This document shows, piece by piece, positions 18,041 through 26,984 of a DNA stretch of 49,331 nucleotides. The position numbers and the translations under genes are program-made. Location of the stretch: the NCBI GenBank assembly GCA_030833925.1, contig JAURGE010000017.1:1-49331 (forward strand), written 5' to 3'. Numbering within the stretch: position 1 is the stretch's first letter; every line of letters starts with the position of its first letter. The notes below the pieces were generated by a model, which saw only the letters and a program-made list of their open reading frames with translations, was not told where the DNA came from and did no database searches. The stretch comes from Alphaproteobacteria bacterium. GTDB taxonomy: Bacteria; Pseudomonadota; Alphaproteobacteria; Bin95.

Positions 18041-18984
18041 GTAATGGTTTTCCTTGATTGGTGAAGACGGAGGCAAGCAAGTTGCTCTAATGGGTCTTTA
18101 GGGCGGACTAGCGCATGCGGCTCTGGATTTAGCCAGTCATGTAAGCGAGTTAATAAGAACCGCATAGCCGCACCCTGTAACAGCAGCGGCAATGCTTCTA
18201 TTTCATTCGAGCATAAGGGACGGACATTCTCGTAACCATTCAGCATTGCTTCTGCTAATTCGGAATTCCAATTTCTATTTGTATCTACACACCAAGAATT
18301 CAACGTGATTGCGAGGTCGTAGGCAAGGGTGTCATGGGCAGCAAAATAATAGTCAATTACACCGGACACCTCGCCATTCTCGAGAAACAGATTATCTGGA
18401 AAAAGGTCGGCGTGGATGGTCCCTGTTGGAAGATTTTCGGGCCATGACGTTTCTAAATGAGTTAATGCCACTTCAATCTCATCTGCCAGACCTTTCTCGA
18501 TTTCTTGCGTACGGCTTGCAGAAAGTTGGAAAAGTGGCCTCCAACGTTTCAAACCTAAATTGTTATAGCGTTTCAAGGGAAAATCTGCAGCGGTTACATG
18601 AAGTCTCGCAAGTGCAGTTCCCGCAGCCTTAGCATCAGCTAATGAAGGGACGGTTGCACACTTGCCGTTAAGGAAACTCACAACAGCAGCTGGTTTTTCG
18701 AGTATTCGTCCCAGGGAAGAATTATCTCTCCGCCGTATTGGTTTAGGCGCTGGGAATTCTCTGTCGGCGAGGTGATCCATTAACTGGAGAAAATAGGGCA
18801 GATCTGGTTCTGATGCGCGTTTTTCAAAGATGGTTAATACAAAGCGACCAGCTGAAGTCTCAAGAGAGAAGTTTGAATTTTCAATGCCCTCAAGAATACC
18901 CTCAAAGGTCTTTACCTGACCAAGATCATAGTCTTCAAGGAATGTCGCTAGGACCTCGTTAGAAACCTCGGTATAGACTGACAT
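18037..18984 (-). CDS. thrB: Homoserine kinase (ThrB, aminoglycoside-phosphotransferase-like type)
   Basis: Homoserine kinase phosphorylates L-homoserine on the path to threonine. This is the APH/choline-kinase-fold version used by many Alphaproteobacteria, not the GHMP kinase of E. coli. The 315 residues begin [21 protein letters not shown]-like and carry [11 protein letters not shown] near residue 32, the catalytic loop [11 protein letters not shown] near 193, and the metal motif VIDYYFA near 213. It lies five bases after ispH and overlaps rnhA; the same thrB-ispH clustering is common in the class. Confidence 0.93.
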   Translation of the reverse strand: MSVYTEVSNEVLATFLEDYDLGQVKTFEGILEGIENSNFSLETSAGRFVLTIFEKRASEPDLPYFLQLMDHLADREFPAPKPIRRRDNSSLGRILEKPAAVVSFLNGKCATVPSLADAKAAGTALARLHVTAADFPLKRYNNLGLKRWRPLFQLSASRTQEIEKGLADEIEVALTHLETSWPENLPTGTIHADLFPDNLFLENGEVSGVIDYYFAAHDTLAYDLAITLNSWCVDTNRNWNSELAEAMLNGYENVRPLCSNEIEALPLLLQGAAMRFLLTRLHDWLNPEPHALVRPKDPLEQLACLRLHQSRKTIT

Positions 18985-18989
18985 TATTC

Positions 18990-19940
18990 CTACAGAACGA
19001 GTTCGCGCGGTAGTTTAAATCGCGTTGTTTCTTCCGCAATTTTTATCTCTTTCACAGTAACTTCATAACGGACCTTGATGGCATCGATCACTTCTTCGAC
19101 TAACTGTTCTGGTGCGGAAGCACCCGCACTCAAACCAACAGTGTTTATCCCTTGAAACCAGGCCCAATCTATGTCTTCTGCCGTGGCAATTAGGTGTGCA
19201 TTTTTTGCTCCGGATAGAAGTGCTACCTCTACGAGCCTATTGGAATTTGATGAATTCGAAGCCCCAACGATCAGGAAAAGGTCGGTATTTTCTGCAGCAG
19301 CTTTGACCGCTCCTTGTCGATTGGTGGTCGCGTAGCAAATATCTTCCTGCTTCGGGGGAGAAATGTCAGGGAAGCGCCGTTGTAATATCGAGATTATTTC
19401 AGCAGTGTCGTTTACTGAAAGTGTGGTTTGGGAGGCGAATGCTAGATCAGCACCTTTTGGTGGCTGCACCATTTCAGCATCTGCAGTTGTTTCAACCAAT
19501 GTCATGGCGCCTACTGGTAATTGTCCAAGTGTGCCAACAACTTCCGGATGTCCATCATGCCCGATTAAAAGAATGTGCCTCCCATTGGCATAATGACGCT
19601 CGGCTTCTCGATGAACTTTGCTCACTAATGGACACGTAGCATCAACATAAATCATTTGGCGGCGTTTTGCTTCTGCGGGAACAGATTTAGGCACGCCATG
19701 GGCTGAAAAAATAACTGGCCTATCTTCTGGACACTCTTCTAATTCTTCTACGAAGATCGCGCCCATCCCGGCTAAACGATCAACAACGAAGCGGTTGTGA
19801 ACGATTTCATGGCGTACATATACCGGTGCGCCATACCGTTCCAAAGCCTTTTCGACTATTTCGATCGCACGATCTACGCCCGCGCAGAAGCCGCGCGGTG
19901 CGGCTAGATGAATTGAAAGGTTGGTTTTTGATGCGGTCAT
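18990..19940 (-). CDS. ispH: 4-hydroxy-3-methylbut-2-enyl diphosphate reductase
   Basis: IspH (LytB) is the last enzyme of the MEP isoprenoid pathway, giving IPP and DMAPP from HMBPP. The three 4Fe-4S cysteines are in [11 protein letters not shown] near residue 16, [14 protein letters not shown] near 103 and [11 protein letters not shown] near 200. The substrate-site motif [11 protein letters not shown] is near 226 and IGHDGHPEV near 127. The total is 316 residues. A TTG at 19949 extends the frame by three codons; the ATG at 19940 is more likely. It heads the operon with thrB and rnhA. Confidence 0.95.
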   Translation of the reverse strand: MTASKTNLSIHLAAPRGFCAGVDRAIEIVEKALERYGAPVYVRHEIVHNRFVVDRLAGMGAIFVEELEECPEDRPVIFSAHGVPKSVPAEAKRRQMIYVDATCPLVSKVHREAERHYANGRHILLIGHDGHPEVVGTLGQLPVGAMTLVETTADAEMVQPPKGADLAFASQTTLSVNDTAEIISILQRRFPDISPPKQEDICYATTNRQGAVKAAAENTDLFLIVGASNSSNSNRLVEVALLSGAKNAHLIATAEDIDWAWFQGINTVGLSAGASAPEQLVEEVIDAIKVRYEVTVKEIKIAEETTRFKLPRELVL

Positions 19941-20000
19941 TGAATTCAAGTTCGATTGCGAGATTTAGATCCTGAATATAGGGTCGTATTATTCGAGTCT

Positions 20001-20573
20001 ATGCGAGCTGCCATGATTTTCTCATTCCGCCCCTTAGCATTTGCAACAGTCCTTCTAATAACTGGTTGCAATAGCGTGTCCGAAATTAATCCATTTTCAA
20101 AAGATGTAATAGATGTTGCCTGTCCTACCATTGGCATCTTGAAAGAGGCGGAAAGGTTAACCCGCTTTCGCCCTGGTGATGGAAGAGAAAGTGCAGATGT
20201 GCTGATAGAGGCGCGTATATCTCGTGCAGTCGGGAAATGCAGGGTCACACAGAGTAAACTCATCGCAGATGTTAATGCTGGTTTAGAGGTGCTTGCTGAT
20301 AGCGGCCCAGCATTCAAGGAAAGTAAGGCGGAACTAGAATACTTCGTTGCAGTTACCGGACCTGACGGGGAAATTGTTTCCCGTGAGTCATTTTCTCTGA
20401 CTCTTGAGTTTGAAAAGGATTCCAAAAAAGCACGAACCTTTGATTACCTGTCTTTTTCAATTCCAAACGCGACACCAGATGTATTGAAGGGCTATCGTGT
20501 GTTTTTTGGCATCCAGATGACCCGTGACGAATTAGCCAATACGCTTAGCAAACGGCAATCTCAACAAAAGTGA
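20001..20573 (+). CDS. Predicted lipoprotein of unknown function
   Basis: A 190-residue protein with an N-terminal hydrophobic stretch (FRPLAFATVLLITGC) ending in a lipobox cysteine near residue 24, so it should be lipidated by the Lgt encoded nearby. The mature part contains VACPTIGILKEAERLTRF, a candidate beta-rich centre (ECxxAVTGPDGEIVSRE-like), and ends in a polar Gln/Lys tail. I do not recognise a characterised family. The frame opens at 19956, but only the starts at 20001 or 20013 give a proper signal peptide. It is divergent from ispH and followed by a strong terminator. Confidence 0.72.
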   Translation: MRAAMIFSFRPLAFATVLLITGCNSVSEINPFSKDVIDVACPTIGILKEAERLTRFRPGDGRESADVLIEARISRAVGKCRVTQSKLIADVNAGLEVLADSGPAFKESKAELEYFVAVTGPDGEIVSRESFSLTLEFEKDSKKARTFDYLSFSIPNATPDVLKGYRVFFGIQMTRDELANTLSKRQSQQK

Positions 20574-20580
20574 CTTTATC

Positions 20581-20609
20581 GAAATCAGCCGATCATTGCT
20601 GATTTTTTG
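20581..20609 (+). terminator. Rho-independent terminator after the lipoprotein gene
   Basis: A perfect 8-bp stem, AAATCAGC / GCTGATTT with an 8-base loop, runs directly into a T run. It starts eight bases after the lipoprotein stop and lies before the convergent folB end. Its A/T-ends let it act in both directions to some degree. Confidence 0.75.
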
Positions 20610-20665
20610 TGACAAAAAAATGGTTAGCCTGACGGATCAGGTGGTTCATGATCTTAAATTTGCGT

Positions 20666-21058
20666 CTACTGGTTTTGTAAAAGCCAACTTTCGCGGCTTA
20701 CAGCAGCGGAAACTGCTGGCGTCCCAAATCCGCTGAAAACATCAGGTTTGGTTAAGCGCACCTCGGCTGCAACAACTTTATCGTTACGGAAACAAAAGTT
20801 CAGTACTTCCATCAAAATTGTTTCTAAAAGGTCGATATGTTTCCGATCCTGATATTCCAACAAGAAAGCTTGGAGTTCGGAATAGTCATAACAATCATTG
20901 ATGGTCTGTTCGGCTCCAAATCCGTCTCTGTAGACTGCAACGTCAAATGTGAGTCGTTGTTGGCGAGTTCGCTCCCAGTCCGCAATTCCAATGCGAGCAT
21001 TGATAGTTAAGCCCTCAATAGCAATGCGCTGCCGATTAGTTGCAAAGTTAGGGTTTAT
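20666..21058 (-). CDS. folB: Dihydroneopterin aldolase-like protein with an apparent AUA start
   Basis: FolB converts dihydroneopterin to 6-hydroxymethyl-dihydropterin in folate synthesis (or epimerises it). The minus-strand frame reads RIAIEGLTINARIGIADWE, DYSELQAF, LLETILMEV and VRLTKPDVF, matching the family's IGVYDWE and LxKP signatures with catalytic Glu and Lys. No ATG, GTG or TTG occurs in frame upstream of the conserved region back to a TGA near 21094. The best start is ATA at 21058. It overlaps the glycosyltransferase stop as ATAA and has GGGGAG eight bases upstream. That gives 130 residues, a usual length. A G-to-A change turning ATGA into ATAA would explain the arrangement. Confidence 0.82.
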   Translation of the reverse strand: MNPNFATNRQRIAIEGLTINARIGIADWERTRQQRLTFDVAVYRDGFGAEQTINDCYDYSELQAFLLEYQDRKHIDLLETILMEVLNFCFRNDKVVAAEVRLTKPDVFSGFGTPAVSAAVSRESWLLQNQ

Positions 21059-21951
21059 AGCTCTAGCTCCCCTTCGAAGAAGGCAATCCGTTCACTTTCA
21101 ATCATTGCATGTTGATTAAAACGGATTGCAAGCATTTCGTGAGTCAAGTTTGGATCTTTTGCCAGTAACTGACCGAACGACTTTGCTTGATTCAAGTTTT
21201 TAGCAATTTCATATAGGGCGAAGTCTGCAATTTTTGGCGTTAGGGCATAATTCCCTGCAGTGATTGACGCGATAATTGAGTAATACGCTGTTCTAGACCG
21301 CTCGGTCATTGTATCGGACAAGGTCATGGAGCCTGGTCGTTTGTAGTAGCGGTAACCCCCATGGGATATGACCCGCATTTGAGGGGCGGCCGATAGTAAT
21401 TCTAGCGAAAAAATGACATCTGAAGCATGCGGTAACTTATGCCAACCAATCCTGAAATCTTCGCGGCGCCACATTGGGAAAACAGGTGTGCGATCCCGAA
21501 GTATAAGCGGGGCGGTTGCTTCAACGGTCGCACTGTCTCGCTTTTCATCTTCATGCAAAAGAGTGGCGACAACGACGTCATTTAAAAAGAGTTGTGTATT
21601 GTCAATGGCGGCACCACTCGCGTTCGCGATTGGGGCCAAAGCGGAGAGTCGGCCTGGAGCATATTCGTCATCCGAGTCAATTAGAGTGACAAGGTCTCCG
21701 TTTGCGGCTGCAAGTGCAGAATTTCGAGCGTTCCAGTCACCAGTTCCTGTTCCACCGGTATGAACTTGCCGTATGCGGTCGTCTGAAAGGCCATGGTTTG
21801 CTAAGACAGCGATGTAGTCTTCTCCGTCATCTGACGCGATGACTAGTTCAATGTTTGGCCAGTCTTGATCTAATACGCTTTTAGCGGCCCGCATAATTGT
21901 TGCCTTGGCTTTGTATGCGGGCATTAGGACGGAAATAGACGGCTGATCCAT
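21055..21951 (-). CDS. Family 2 glycosyltransferase
   Basis: A 298-residue GT-A fold transferase that would add sugar to a surface glycan from a nucleotide-sugar donor. The N-terminal nucleotide-binding strand is SISVLMPAYKAKATI, with SVLDQDWPNIELVIASDDGED near residue 25, and the metal-binding DxD-type motif is LIDSDDEY near 93. It has no membrane segment. No other polysaccharide genes are nearby. Its 3' end carries the ribosome site for folB and the two are tightly coupled. Confidence 0.87.
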   Translation of the reverse strand: MDQPSISVLMPAYKAKATIMRAAKSVLDQDWPNIELVIASDDGEDYIAVLANHGLSDDRIRQVHTGGTGTGDWNARNSALAAANGDLVTLIDSDDEYAPGRLSALAPIANASGAAIDNTQLFLNDVVVATLLHEDEKRDSATVEATAPLILRDRTPVFPMWRREDFRIGWHKLPHASDVIFSLELLSAAPQMRVISHGGYRYYKRPGSMTLSDTMTERSRTAYYSIIASITAGNYALTPKIADFALYEIAKNLNQAKSFGQLLAKDPNLTHEMLAIRFNQHAMIESERIAFFEGELEL

Positions 21952-22039
21952 AGTTTGAATATCTTAAGTTAGTGATGGTTATTTCTTATATCAGCTGTCT
22001 TATTAATTGGCCTAGTTATTCCAAATCTCGGATCGTTTC

Positions 22040-22873
22040 ATGCAGACACTAACACTACCAAACGGCAGCAGAGTCCCAAAGCTTGGTCTCGGTACATGGG
22101 GAATGGGAGAGCGAAGGGGGGAGGTTGCGGTGGAGATCCGGGCCATCTCTCATGCTCTCAACAATGGTATTACACTTCTTGATACCGCTGAGATGTATGG
22201 AGAGGGTGGTGCCGAGGAGGTGATCGGTATAGCTCTCAAGGGATTAGGGCAGCGACCATACCTAGTTTCAAAGGTCTATCCACATAACGCCTCCCAGAGT
22301 GGATTAGCAGCAGCATGTGAGCGTTCTCTTAAGCGTCTCCAAGTTGACCACATTGATTTGTACCTATTGCACTGGCGAGGGAACATCGCCTTTGAGGAAA
22401 CAATCGAAGGTTTCGAGAGCCTTGTTAGCATGGGTAAGATCGGTGCTTGGGGCGTTTCAAACATGGATGCATGTGATTTAGCTGAAATTTGGTCGACGCC
22501 GGGCGGTGATCGATGCCAGACCAATCAGGTTCTTTATAATCTTTCCCGGCGGTGGCCAGAGGACACGCTGATGCCTGTTATGAAAGGGAAGAAGATGCCA
22601 GTAATGGCTTATTCTCCACTTGAACAGGGTTTACTAGCAGATGATGAGCGTCTGAAGGTTATTGCCAAAGAAGCCGGTATGGCACCTTTGGACTTGGCGT
22701 TAGCTTGGGTTGTTTCTCAAGAGAACGTATTTGGGATACCAAAGAGTGTATTTCCGGAGCGAATTGATGGTTTTTTAAAGGCTGTTGAAAGACCCCTGAG
22801 CTATGATTTGCTCGAAGCGTTACATCTCGCTTTTCCACCACCAATACCCGGTTCGCCAATTGAGATGCTCTGA
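22040..22873 (+). CDS. Aldo/keto reductase
   Basis: A 277-residue NADPH-dependent carbonyl reductase of the TIM-barrel AKR superfamily. The catalytic tetrad is visible: Asp and Tyr in LLDTAEMYGEG near residue 47, Lys in LVSKVYPHNA near 76, and His in YLLHWRG near 110. GVSNMD near 138 and GIPKSVFPERI near 236 complete the cofactor site. The substrate cannot be told. It is a single gene, divergent from the glycosyltransferase. Confidence 0.9.
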   Translation: MQTLTLPNGSRVPKLGLGTWGMGERRGEVAVEIRAISHALNNGITLLDTAEMYGEGGAEEVIGIALKGLGQRPYLVSKVYPHNASQSGLAAACERSLKRLQVDHIDLYLLHWRGNIAFEETIEGFESLVSMGKIGAWGVSNMDACDLAEIWSTPGGDRCQTNQVLYNLSRRWPEDTLMPVMKGKKMPVMAYSPLEQGLLADDERLKVIAKEAGMAPLDLALAWVVSQENVFGIPKSVFPERIDGFLKAVERPLSYDLLEALHLAFPPPIPGSPIEML

Positions 22874-22887
22874 ATGGCGATAGGAAA

Positions 22888-22915
22888 AGTTATTCTAGAG
22901 GGCGATCGAATAACT
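22888..22915 (+). terminator. Possible terminator hairpin after the aldo/keto reductase
   Basis: An exact 8-bp inverted repeat AGTTATTC / GAATAACT surrounds a 12-base loop 14 bases after the stop. A T run follows only after seven more bases, so termination strength is doubtful. Confidence 0.35.
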
Positions 22916-23009
22916 CGCTGCTTTTTCGCTATTTTGCCAAAGTAGTTATAGGATTTGATTGGTTGAAAATGTTTTGAAGGACTCTTAATACCTGACTGGA
23001 GAAAAAACC

Positions 23010-23639
23010 TTGCCTGTTTTTCATGAAGATAGTTTTCGTATCAATAGCTTAGAGGAACTTGAGGCAATCTATGGTGATCCTTCTCCCAAGTCCTTAATAA
23101 AAGAAATTGATTATATCTCTGACGATTATCGCGCTTTTATCCACGCTTCGCCATTCATGATCCTATCCTCTGTTGGGCCTGAGGGACTCGACAGCAGTCC
23201 TCGCGGTGATCCAGCTGGATTTTGCCGAGTTATAGATCAAAAAACAGTTCTGATACCTGATAGGCGAGGGAACAACCGCATCGACAGCTTGAAGAATATT
23301 GTTCGGGATCCGCGATGTTCGCTGCTTTTTCTAATACCAACAGTTGGTGAGGCTTTAAGAATAAATGGAAGGGCCGACATATTAGTCTCGCCCGAACTTC
23401 TGAAAAATTTTGCGATGGGCGATAAGTTGCCACGTAGCATCATTCGAGTGACTGTTGATCGGGTCTATTTTCAATGTACCAAGGCATTAGTGCGCTCAAA
23501 GTTATGGAAATTTGAAGATTGGCCAAAAGAGCGACCAACTCCAACAGCTGGACAAATTTTCAAAGGTTTGGAAAGTGAATTTGACGCTGAGAGATATGAT
23601 GCAGATTACCCTAAGCATATGAGTGAAACGATATACTGA
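23010..23639 (+). CDS. PPOX-type (pyridoxamine 5'-phosphate oxidase-like) FMN flavoprotein
   Basis: A 209-residue split-barrel flavin protein resembling the MSMEG_1061 type PPOX family. Landmarks are FMILSSVGPEGLDSSPRGD near residue 51, LIPDRRGNNRIDSL near 86, LLFLIPTVGEALRINGRA near 107, and a C-terminal KALVRSKLW near 157. Such proteins bind FMN and act as small-molecule oxidoreductases; the substrate is unknown. Translation seems to start at a TTG at 23010, supported by GGAG eight bases upstream; no in-frame ATG precedes the conserved domain. Confidence 0.86.
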   Translation: MPVFHEDSFRINSLEELEAIYGDPSPKSLIKEIDYISDDYRAFIHASPFMILSSVGPEGLDSSPRGDPAGFCRVIDQKTVLIPDRRGNNRIDSLKNIVRDPRCSLLFLIPTVGEALRINGRADILVSPELLKNFAMGDKLPRSIIRVTVDRVYFQCTKALVRSKLWKFEDWPKERPTPTAGQIFKGLESEFDAERYDADYPKHMSETIY

Positions 23640-23739
23640 CCGTAGGCCCGGCATTCATTGAAGGGATACAGCCGTTAGACACACTGTTTAACTCGGAATT
23701 TTTAGGTATTTTAAAACGCGGTAAATTTAAAAATATTTG

Positions 23740-25098
23740 TCAGCCTAACTGATCCCACACTAACCCAAGGCAAATTCCGGTGCCGATGACGGCTAATACT
23801 TGCGCCAGAAATTCAAAACGAATTGCAAGCTGAAAATTTTTTGAAATCAAGGAAATCCAAGCCGTTTCAAGAGGGGCGCGCAGAAAAATAATAAATGCAC
23901 CAAATGAGGGTGCTGCTGCCAAAAGAAACCCAAGGCTATAGGACCCGGTGGATGCTAAGATAGCACCGTAGACGGCTGGGTAGATCATCATTGCGATGCT
24001 AGTGAAAGATAAAACGCCGCCGGTAACTCCACCAACGTGTTCTTTTGGGGCCAGTCGAGCTGTTTCCGCCAAGAGTAAACCATGCCAGCTTATGGCCGAA
24101 ATATTGAAAGCAATTGCGACAATAGTGATATCAAGAAGCCCCCAGCTAGGATCAAAGGTTGCGATTAAGATTGCTGAAATTCCTGCGATCAGTCCTATCG
24201 CGGCCAGGAGATAACGCGGTGAGAAATGGCTGCCAGCGAGCCAACCCCACATAATTCTTGCCCAGATAGCTGAAAAACTAGCGATAGCAAACGCGCCTCC
24301 CGCTTCAACCTCCGAATACCCAAGCCCGTCGATCAGAAAAAGTAAAAAGAAACCGGAAAAAACAGCTTGTAATCCGCCGAAAGCAAAAGCAGCGAAGGCT
24401 AAGTCTCGCAGTGGTGGATTACCTAAAACCATTCCCATGGTTGCGCGGACGTCGCCAAAAGAAATCTTAGTTGAAGGGTTTCGGTCGGCATCAAAATGAT
24501 TGCGGATTGGCTGAAGAGCGATGGCAACAAAAAATACGATCAATGCAGTTACGAAGGCAGCACCAAAATGTCCTAAGCGAATAGTTTGCCCAAAGACGTG
24601 GCTATAAAAGACCACTCCCAGCAAAAATGGTAACAAAAGGCCTCCAATTAACGCGCCAACGGGGACACCTGTTTGTTTTATTGAAAAAACCAGAGGTGCC
24701 AGTTTAGGTGGACAAACTCTTGCTAAAATGTGTGAACTGGCCGGAGTGGAGACAGAGGCCGCTCCCAGTAAGATTGCGCCTATGGGGTAAAGCCACAATT
24801 GCCCAGATGCAATCACTAGAAGGCTGCTACCCATCAGAATCAATGTAGTTTGACTCACCCGAACCGCACCAAAGCGAAGGATGAAACCACCGCAGCAAAT
24901 CGCAGCAATAATTGCCATGACATTTTGAATGGCAAGGTAAAAGCCCAACCAGCCGCGAGAAATACCAAATTCCTCTGCCAGGCGGTCAGCTAAGATTGGC
25001 ATAACGATTTGGCAGACATAGGAAAAAGCCTGCTGAAGCATCATTGCACTGGTGGCAATGATCATGATTGAACGCCAATTAAGACGGGATAAATCCAT
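23740..25098 (-). CDS. MFS transporter
   Basis: A 452-residue major facilitator permease with twelve clear hydrophobic segments plus a possible thirteenth at the C-terminus (FLAQVLAVIGTGICLGLVW). IKQTGVPVGALIGG near residue 142 resembles the segment 5 motif of CynX/oxalate-formate-like exchangers. It lies seven bases after the membrane-fusion protein gene, so the pair may form an export system, although EmrB partners normally have 14 segments. No TolC-like gene is present in the window. The substrate is unknown. Confidence 0.85.
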   Translation of the reverse strand: MDLSRLNWRSIMIIATSAMMLQQAFSYVCQIVMPILADRLAEEFGISRGWLGFYLAIQNVMAIIAAICCGGFILRFGAVRVSQTTLILMGSSLLVIASGQLWLYPIGAILLGAASVSTPASSHILARVCPPKLAPLVFSIKQTGVPVGALIGGLLLPFLLGVVFYSHVFGQTIRLGHFGAAFVTALIVFFVAIALQPIRNHFDADRNPSTKISFGDVRATMGMVLGNPPLRDLAFAAFAFGGLQAVFSGFFLLFLIDGLGYSEVEAGGAFAIASFSAIWARIMWGWLAGSHFSPRYLLAAIGLIAGISAILIATFDPSWGLLDITIVAIAFNISAISWHGLLLAETARLAPKEHVGGVTGGVLSFTSIAMMIYPAVYGAILASTGSYSLGFLLAAAPSFGAFIIFLRAPLETAWISLISKNFQLAIRFEFLAQVLAVIGTGICLGLVWDQLG

Positions 25099-25105
25099 CG
25101 TTAGG

Positions 25106-26173
25106 CTATCGGACCCGGATGTGAGCCGTTGCCCGAACGCCGGGCCACAACAGATGCTTTGAACTGTTCAGGGAAATCTGAATAGGCACCTTCGGAGCGC
25201 CTCGTGAATTATCGTGGTTCCCGTTCATAGAACCAAGTGTGGTACGCCCTACCGTTTCTACCCGGCCTGAAAAATCAAAATCAGGTTGTGCTTCAATATC
25301 GATATCTACAGCTTGGCCAGCAGAGAGAAGACGGATTTCGGAGTCATCAACGAGTGCTTCAATCCAGAGGTTTTTGGGATTGTGTAGTAAGAATACGCGG
25401 TCGCCATCCTCGACATAGTTGCCAGCATCCACATAAACCTCGTTTATGACTGCATCGAATGGAGCATAAATGTGCATTTTCGATAGTTCTCGCTTCGCTT
25501 GCTCAATGCGAACCTTGAGTTTTTCAATACTTCCCTCAATCACTTGGATGCGAGAATAAAACACATCCTCTTGTACTTTCATGCCTTCAAGTTCTGCAAT
25601 CTTCCGGTTTTTTTCCGAAATTTTGGTTTCGACTTCGTCAATTTTGCTGGTGATTTCGAGAACGCGATCCTTAATTTTTTCACTGGCTTGTTCAGAAACC
25701 ACCTTCCGTTTCACGAGTGGCTCATTTCGGTTCATAGTCGACTGAGCAATATCTAGCCGCCTCTGCAAAGTTTCTAATTCGCGTCTTTGGCCGGTAATTA
25801 GTGTTTTTTGAGTTTCTACCTTGTCTAGAATGTCTTTCTGAAATGCTTTGAGCTCACTGGCTATGAGTTTTTTTTGTGATTTTGCTTGCTCTAAATCGGC
25901 CAATAGAGAAGCAATGTTTAACTCTACGAGTTCTGTGTCCATTTTTGCGAGAAGTTGGCCGGCCCTAACGGGATCGCCTTTATTCGCTTCAATAGAATGA
26001 ATCCGGCCGTTAATGCTGCTTCCCATGACTGTGAAGTCAGCCTCCACCCAGGCGTTAGTAGTGGTTACATGGCGCCACCAAAAAAGCCCTTCAACAACAC
26101 CAAAGGCAATTAGGCCCACCGCAATGGTCATCATAAGGAATTTTGAACGCGCACGAAGTAACTTATTTGCCAT
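25106..26173 (-). CDS. HlyD/EmrA-family membrane-fusion protein
   Basis: A 355-residue periplasmic adaptor. It has an N-terminal transmembrane helix (FLMMTIAVGLIAFGVVEGLF) and a barrel/lipoyl half-motif with GSSINGRIHSIEANKGDPVR near residue 47. A long coiled coil of about 140 residues follows, with the second lipoyl half IYAPFDAVINEVYVDAGNYV near 238. The C-terminal beta-barrel segment is WIEALVDDSEI. It resembles EmrA, which links an inner-membrane transporter to an outer-membrane channel. The ATG at 26173 follows GGGA; a TTG at 26185 is the alternative start. It is coupled to the MFS gene downstream. Confidence 0.88.
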   Translation of the reverse strand: MANKLLRARSKFLMMTIAVGLIAFGVVEGLFWWRHVTTTNAWVEADFTVMGSSINGRIHSIEANKGDPVRAGQLLAKMDTELVELNIASLLADLEQAKSQKKLIASELKAFQKDILDKVETQKTLITGQRRELETLQRRLDIAQSTMNRNEPLVKRKVVSEQASEKIKDRVLEITSKIDEVETKISEKNRKIAELEGMKVQEDVFYSRIQVIEGSIEKLKVRIEQAKRELSKMHIYAPFDAVINEVYVDAGNYVEDGDRVFLLHNPKNLWIEALVDDSEIRLLSAGQAVDIDIEAQPDFDFSGRVETVGRTTLGSMNGNHDNSRGAPKVPIQISLNSSKHLLWPGVRATAHIRVR

Positions 26174-26385
26174 CGATTGTCCCAAAGGTGTTCTGTAGGT
26201 GTGATGACCGAGGTAGGAAATCTATCTGACCAATATAAACCTAATAGCTAATCTACTTTAAAATTTCGCCGGCCCAACAAGCAAAGCTTTTGGCTAAGAT
26301 TGAAATTCCGAGTGCCGAAGCACTTAAAATCTAACTTTGATTAACAAAACAACTCAAGAGGTTAATTATAGGCAACTACTCTTTG
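26174..26385. other. Intergenic region with a short UUCG-loop hairpin
   Basis: This 212-base gap separates two minus-strand genes. At 26311-26324 the minus strand reads AGTGC-TTCG-GCACT, a 5-bp stem with the stable UUCG tetraloop, about 60 bases after the DUF971 stop. No T run follows, so it may protect the mRNA end more than terminate. I see no gene and no convincing promoter motif. Confidence 0.4.
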
Positions 26386-26775
26386 TCAGGAACGAGACAT
26401 ACCTGCGTCGACTAGGTTCTTGATATAGTCACTCATAAGAGTATCGGAGTTTTCTCCAAGGAAACGAAGATAGCGCCATGAAAAAATTCCGGTGGCATGG
26501 CCATCATCAAAGCCTAATCTCACTGCATAGTTGCCGTTAGGCGTTACGGTAACAATCTGAACATTGCTTTTTCCAGGTATAAGCTGTTTTTGACCGGCTC
26601 CATGGCCTTGTACTTCAGCTGAAGGACTTTCCACGCGCAGTAGCTCTGCAGAGAGGTTGTAACTTGAACCGTCATCGAACGCGACAGTCATCGCACGTTT
26701 GTCTTTTGTAACCCTAATTTCTGTAGGCTTTGGTGCTGGAGCAGCATCTATTTCTGCTAAGGTTCTCGGCATCAT
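26386..26775 (-). CDS. DUF971 domain protein (gamma-butyrobetaine hydroxylase N-terminal-like domain)
   Basis: A 129-residue protein with the DUF971 signatures [15 protein letters not shown] near residue 45 and [17 protein letters not shown] near 90. In gamma-butyrobetaine hydroxylases this domain sits before the catalytic TauD-like domain; standalone bacterial forms have no assigned reaction and are sometimes tied to Fe-S or metal biology. Its ATG overlaps the stop of the Trm112-like gene (ATGA), so the two are cotranslated. Confidence 0.87.
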   Translation of the reverse strand: MMPRTLAEIDAAPAPKPTEIRVTKDKRAMTVAFDDGSSYNLSAELLRVESPSAEVQGHGAGQKQLIPGKSNVQIVTVTPNGNYAVRLGFDDGHATGIFSWRYLRFLGENSDTLMSDYIKNLVDAGMSRS

Positions 26776-26984
26776 AATTTCCCTGGAGCTTTGCTGTCCT
26801 CGTCCAACCGGCGAGCGTCCTCAGGCAGCATGATTGGGATCCCATCTTCGATTGGGTAGGCCAAACCAGCTTCTTTGCTAACCAACTCCTGCCGTTCTGC
26901 ATCATATGTAAGAGGTTTTTTGGTAACCGGGCATACGAGAAGCTCTAGCAATTTTGGGTCGATTGGTGCTTGGTGTTTAGACAT
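26772..26984 (-). CDS. Trm112 family protein (YcaR/UPF0434-like)
   Basis: A 70-residue protein matching the YcaR/UPF0434 pattern: [17 protein letters not shown] near residue 12, then [21 protein letters not shown]. Eukaryotic and archaeal Trm112 activates several methyltransferases; the bacterial short forms are mostly uncharacterised, so an activator role is inference. It overlaps the DUF971 gene by four bases. Confidence 0.9.
   Translation of the reverse strand: MSKHQAPIDPKLLELLVCPVTKKPLTYDAERQELVSKEAGLAYPIEDGIPIMLPEDARRLDEDSKAPGKL

Noticed and set aside
19946-20425. A long minus-strand frame opposite the lipoprotein gene
   Set aside because: The plus-strand frame has a signal peptide and lipobox and ends at a proper terminator; the antisense frame has only serine-rich low-complexity sequence.
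21055-21070. Idea that folB is fused to the glycosyltransferase by a frameshift
   Set aside because: The glycosyltransferase ends at a normal stop in a family-typical length, and folB has its own ribosome site, so two coupled genes are simpler.
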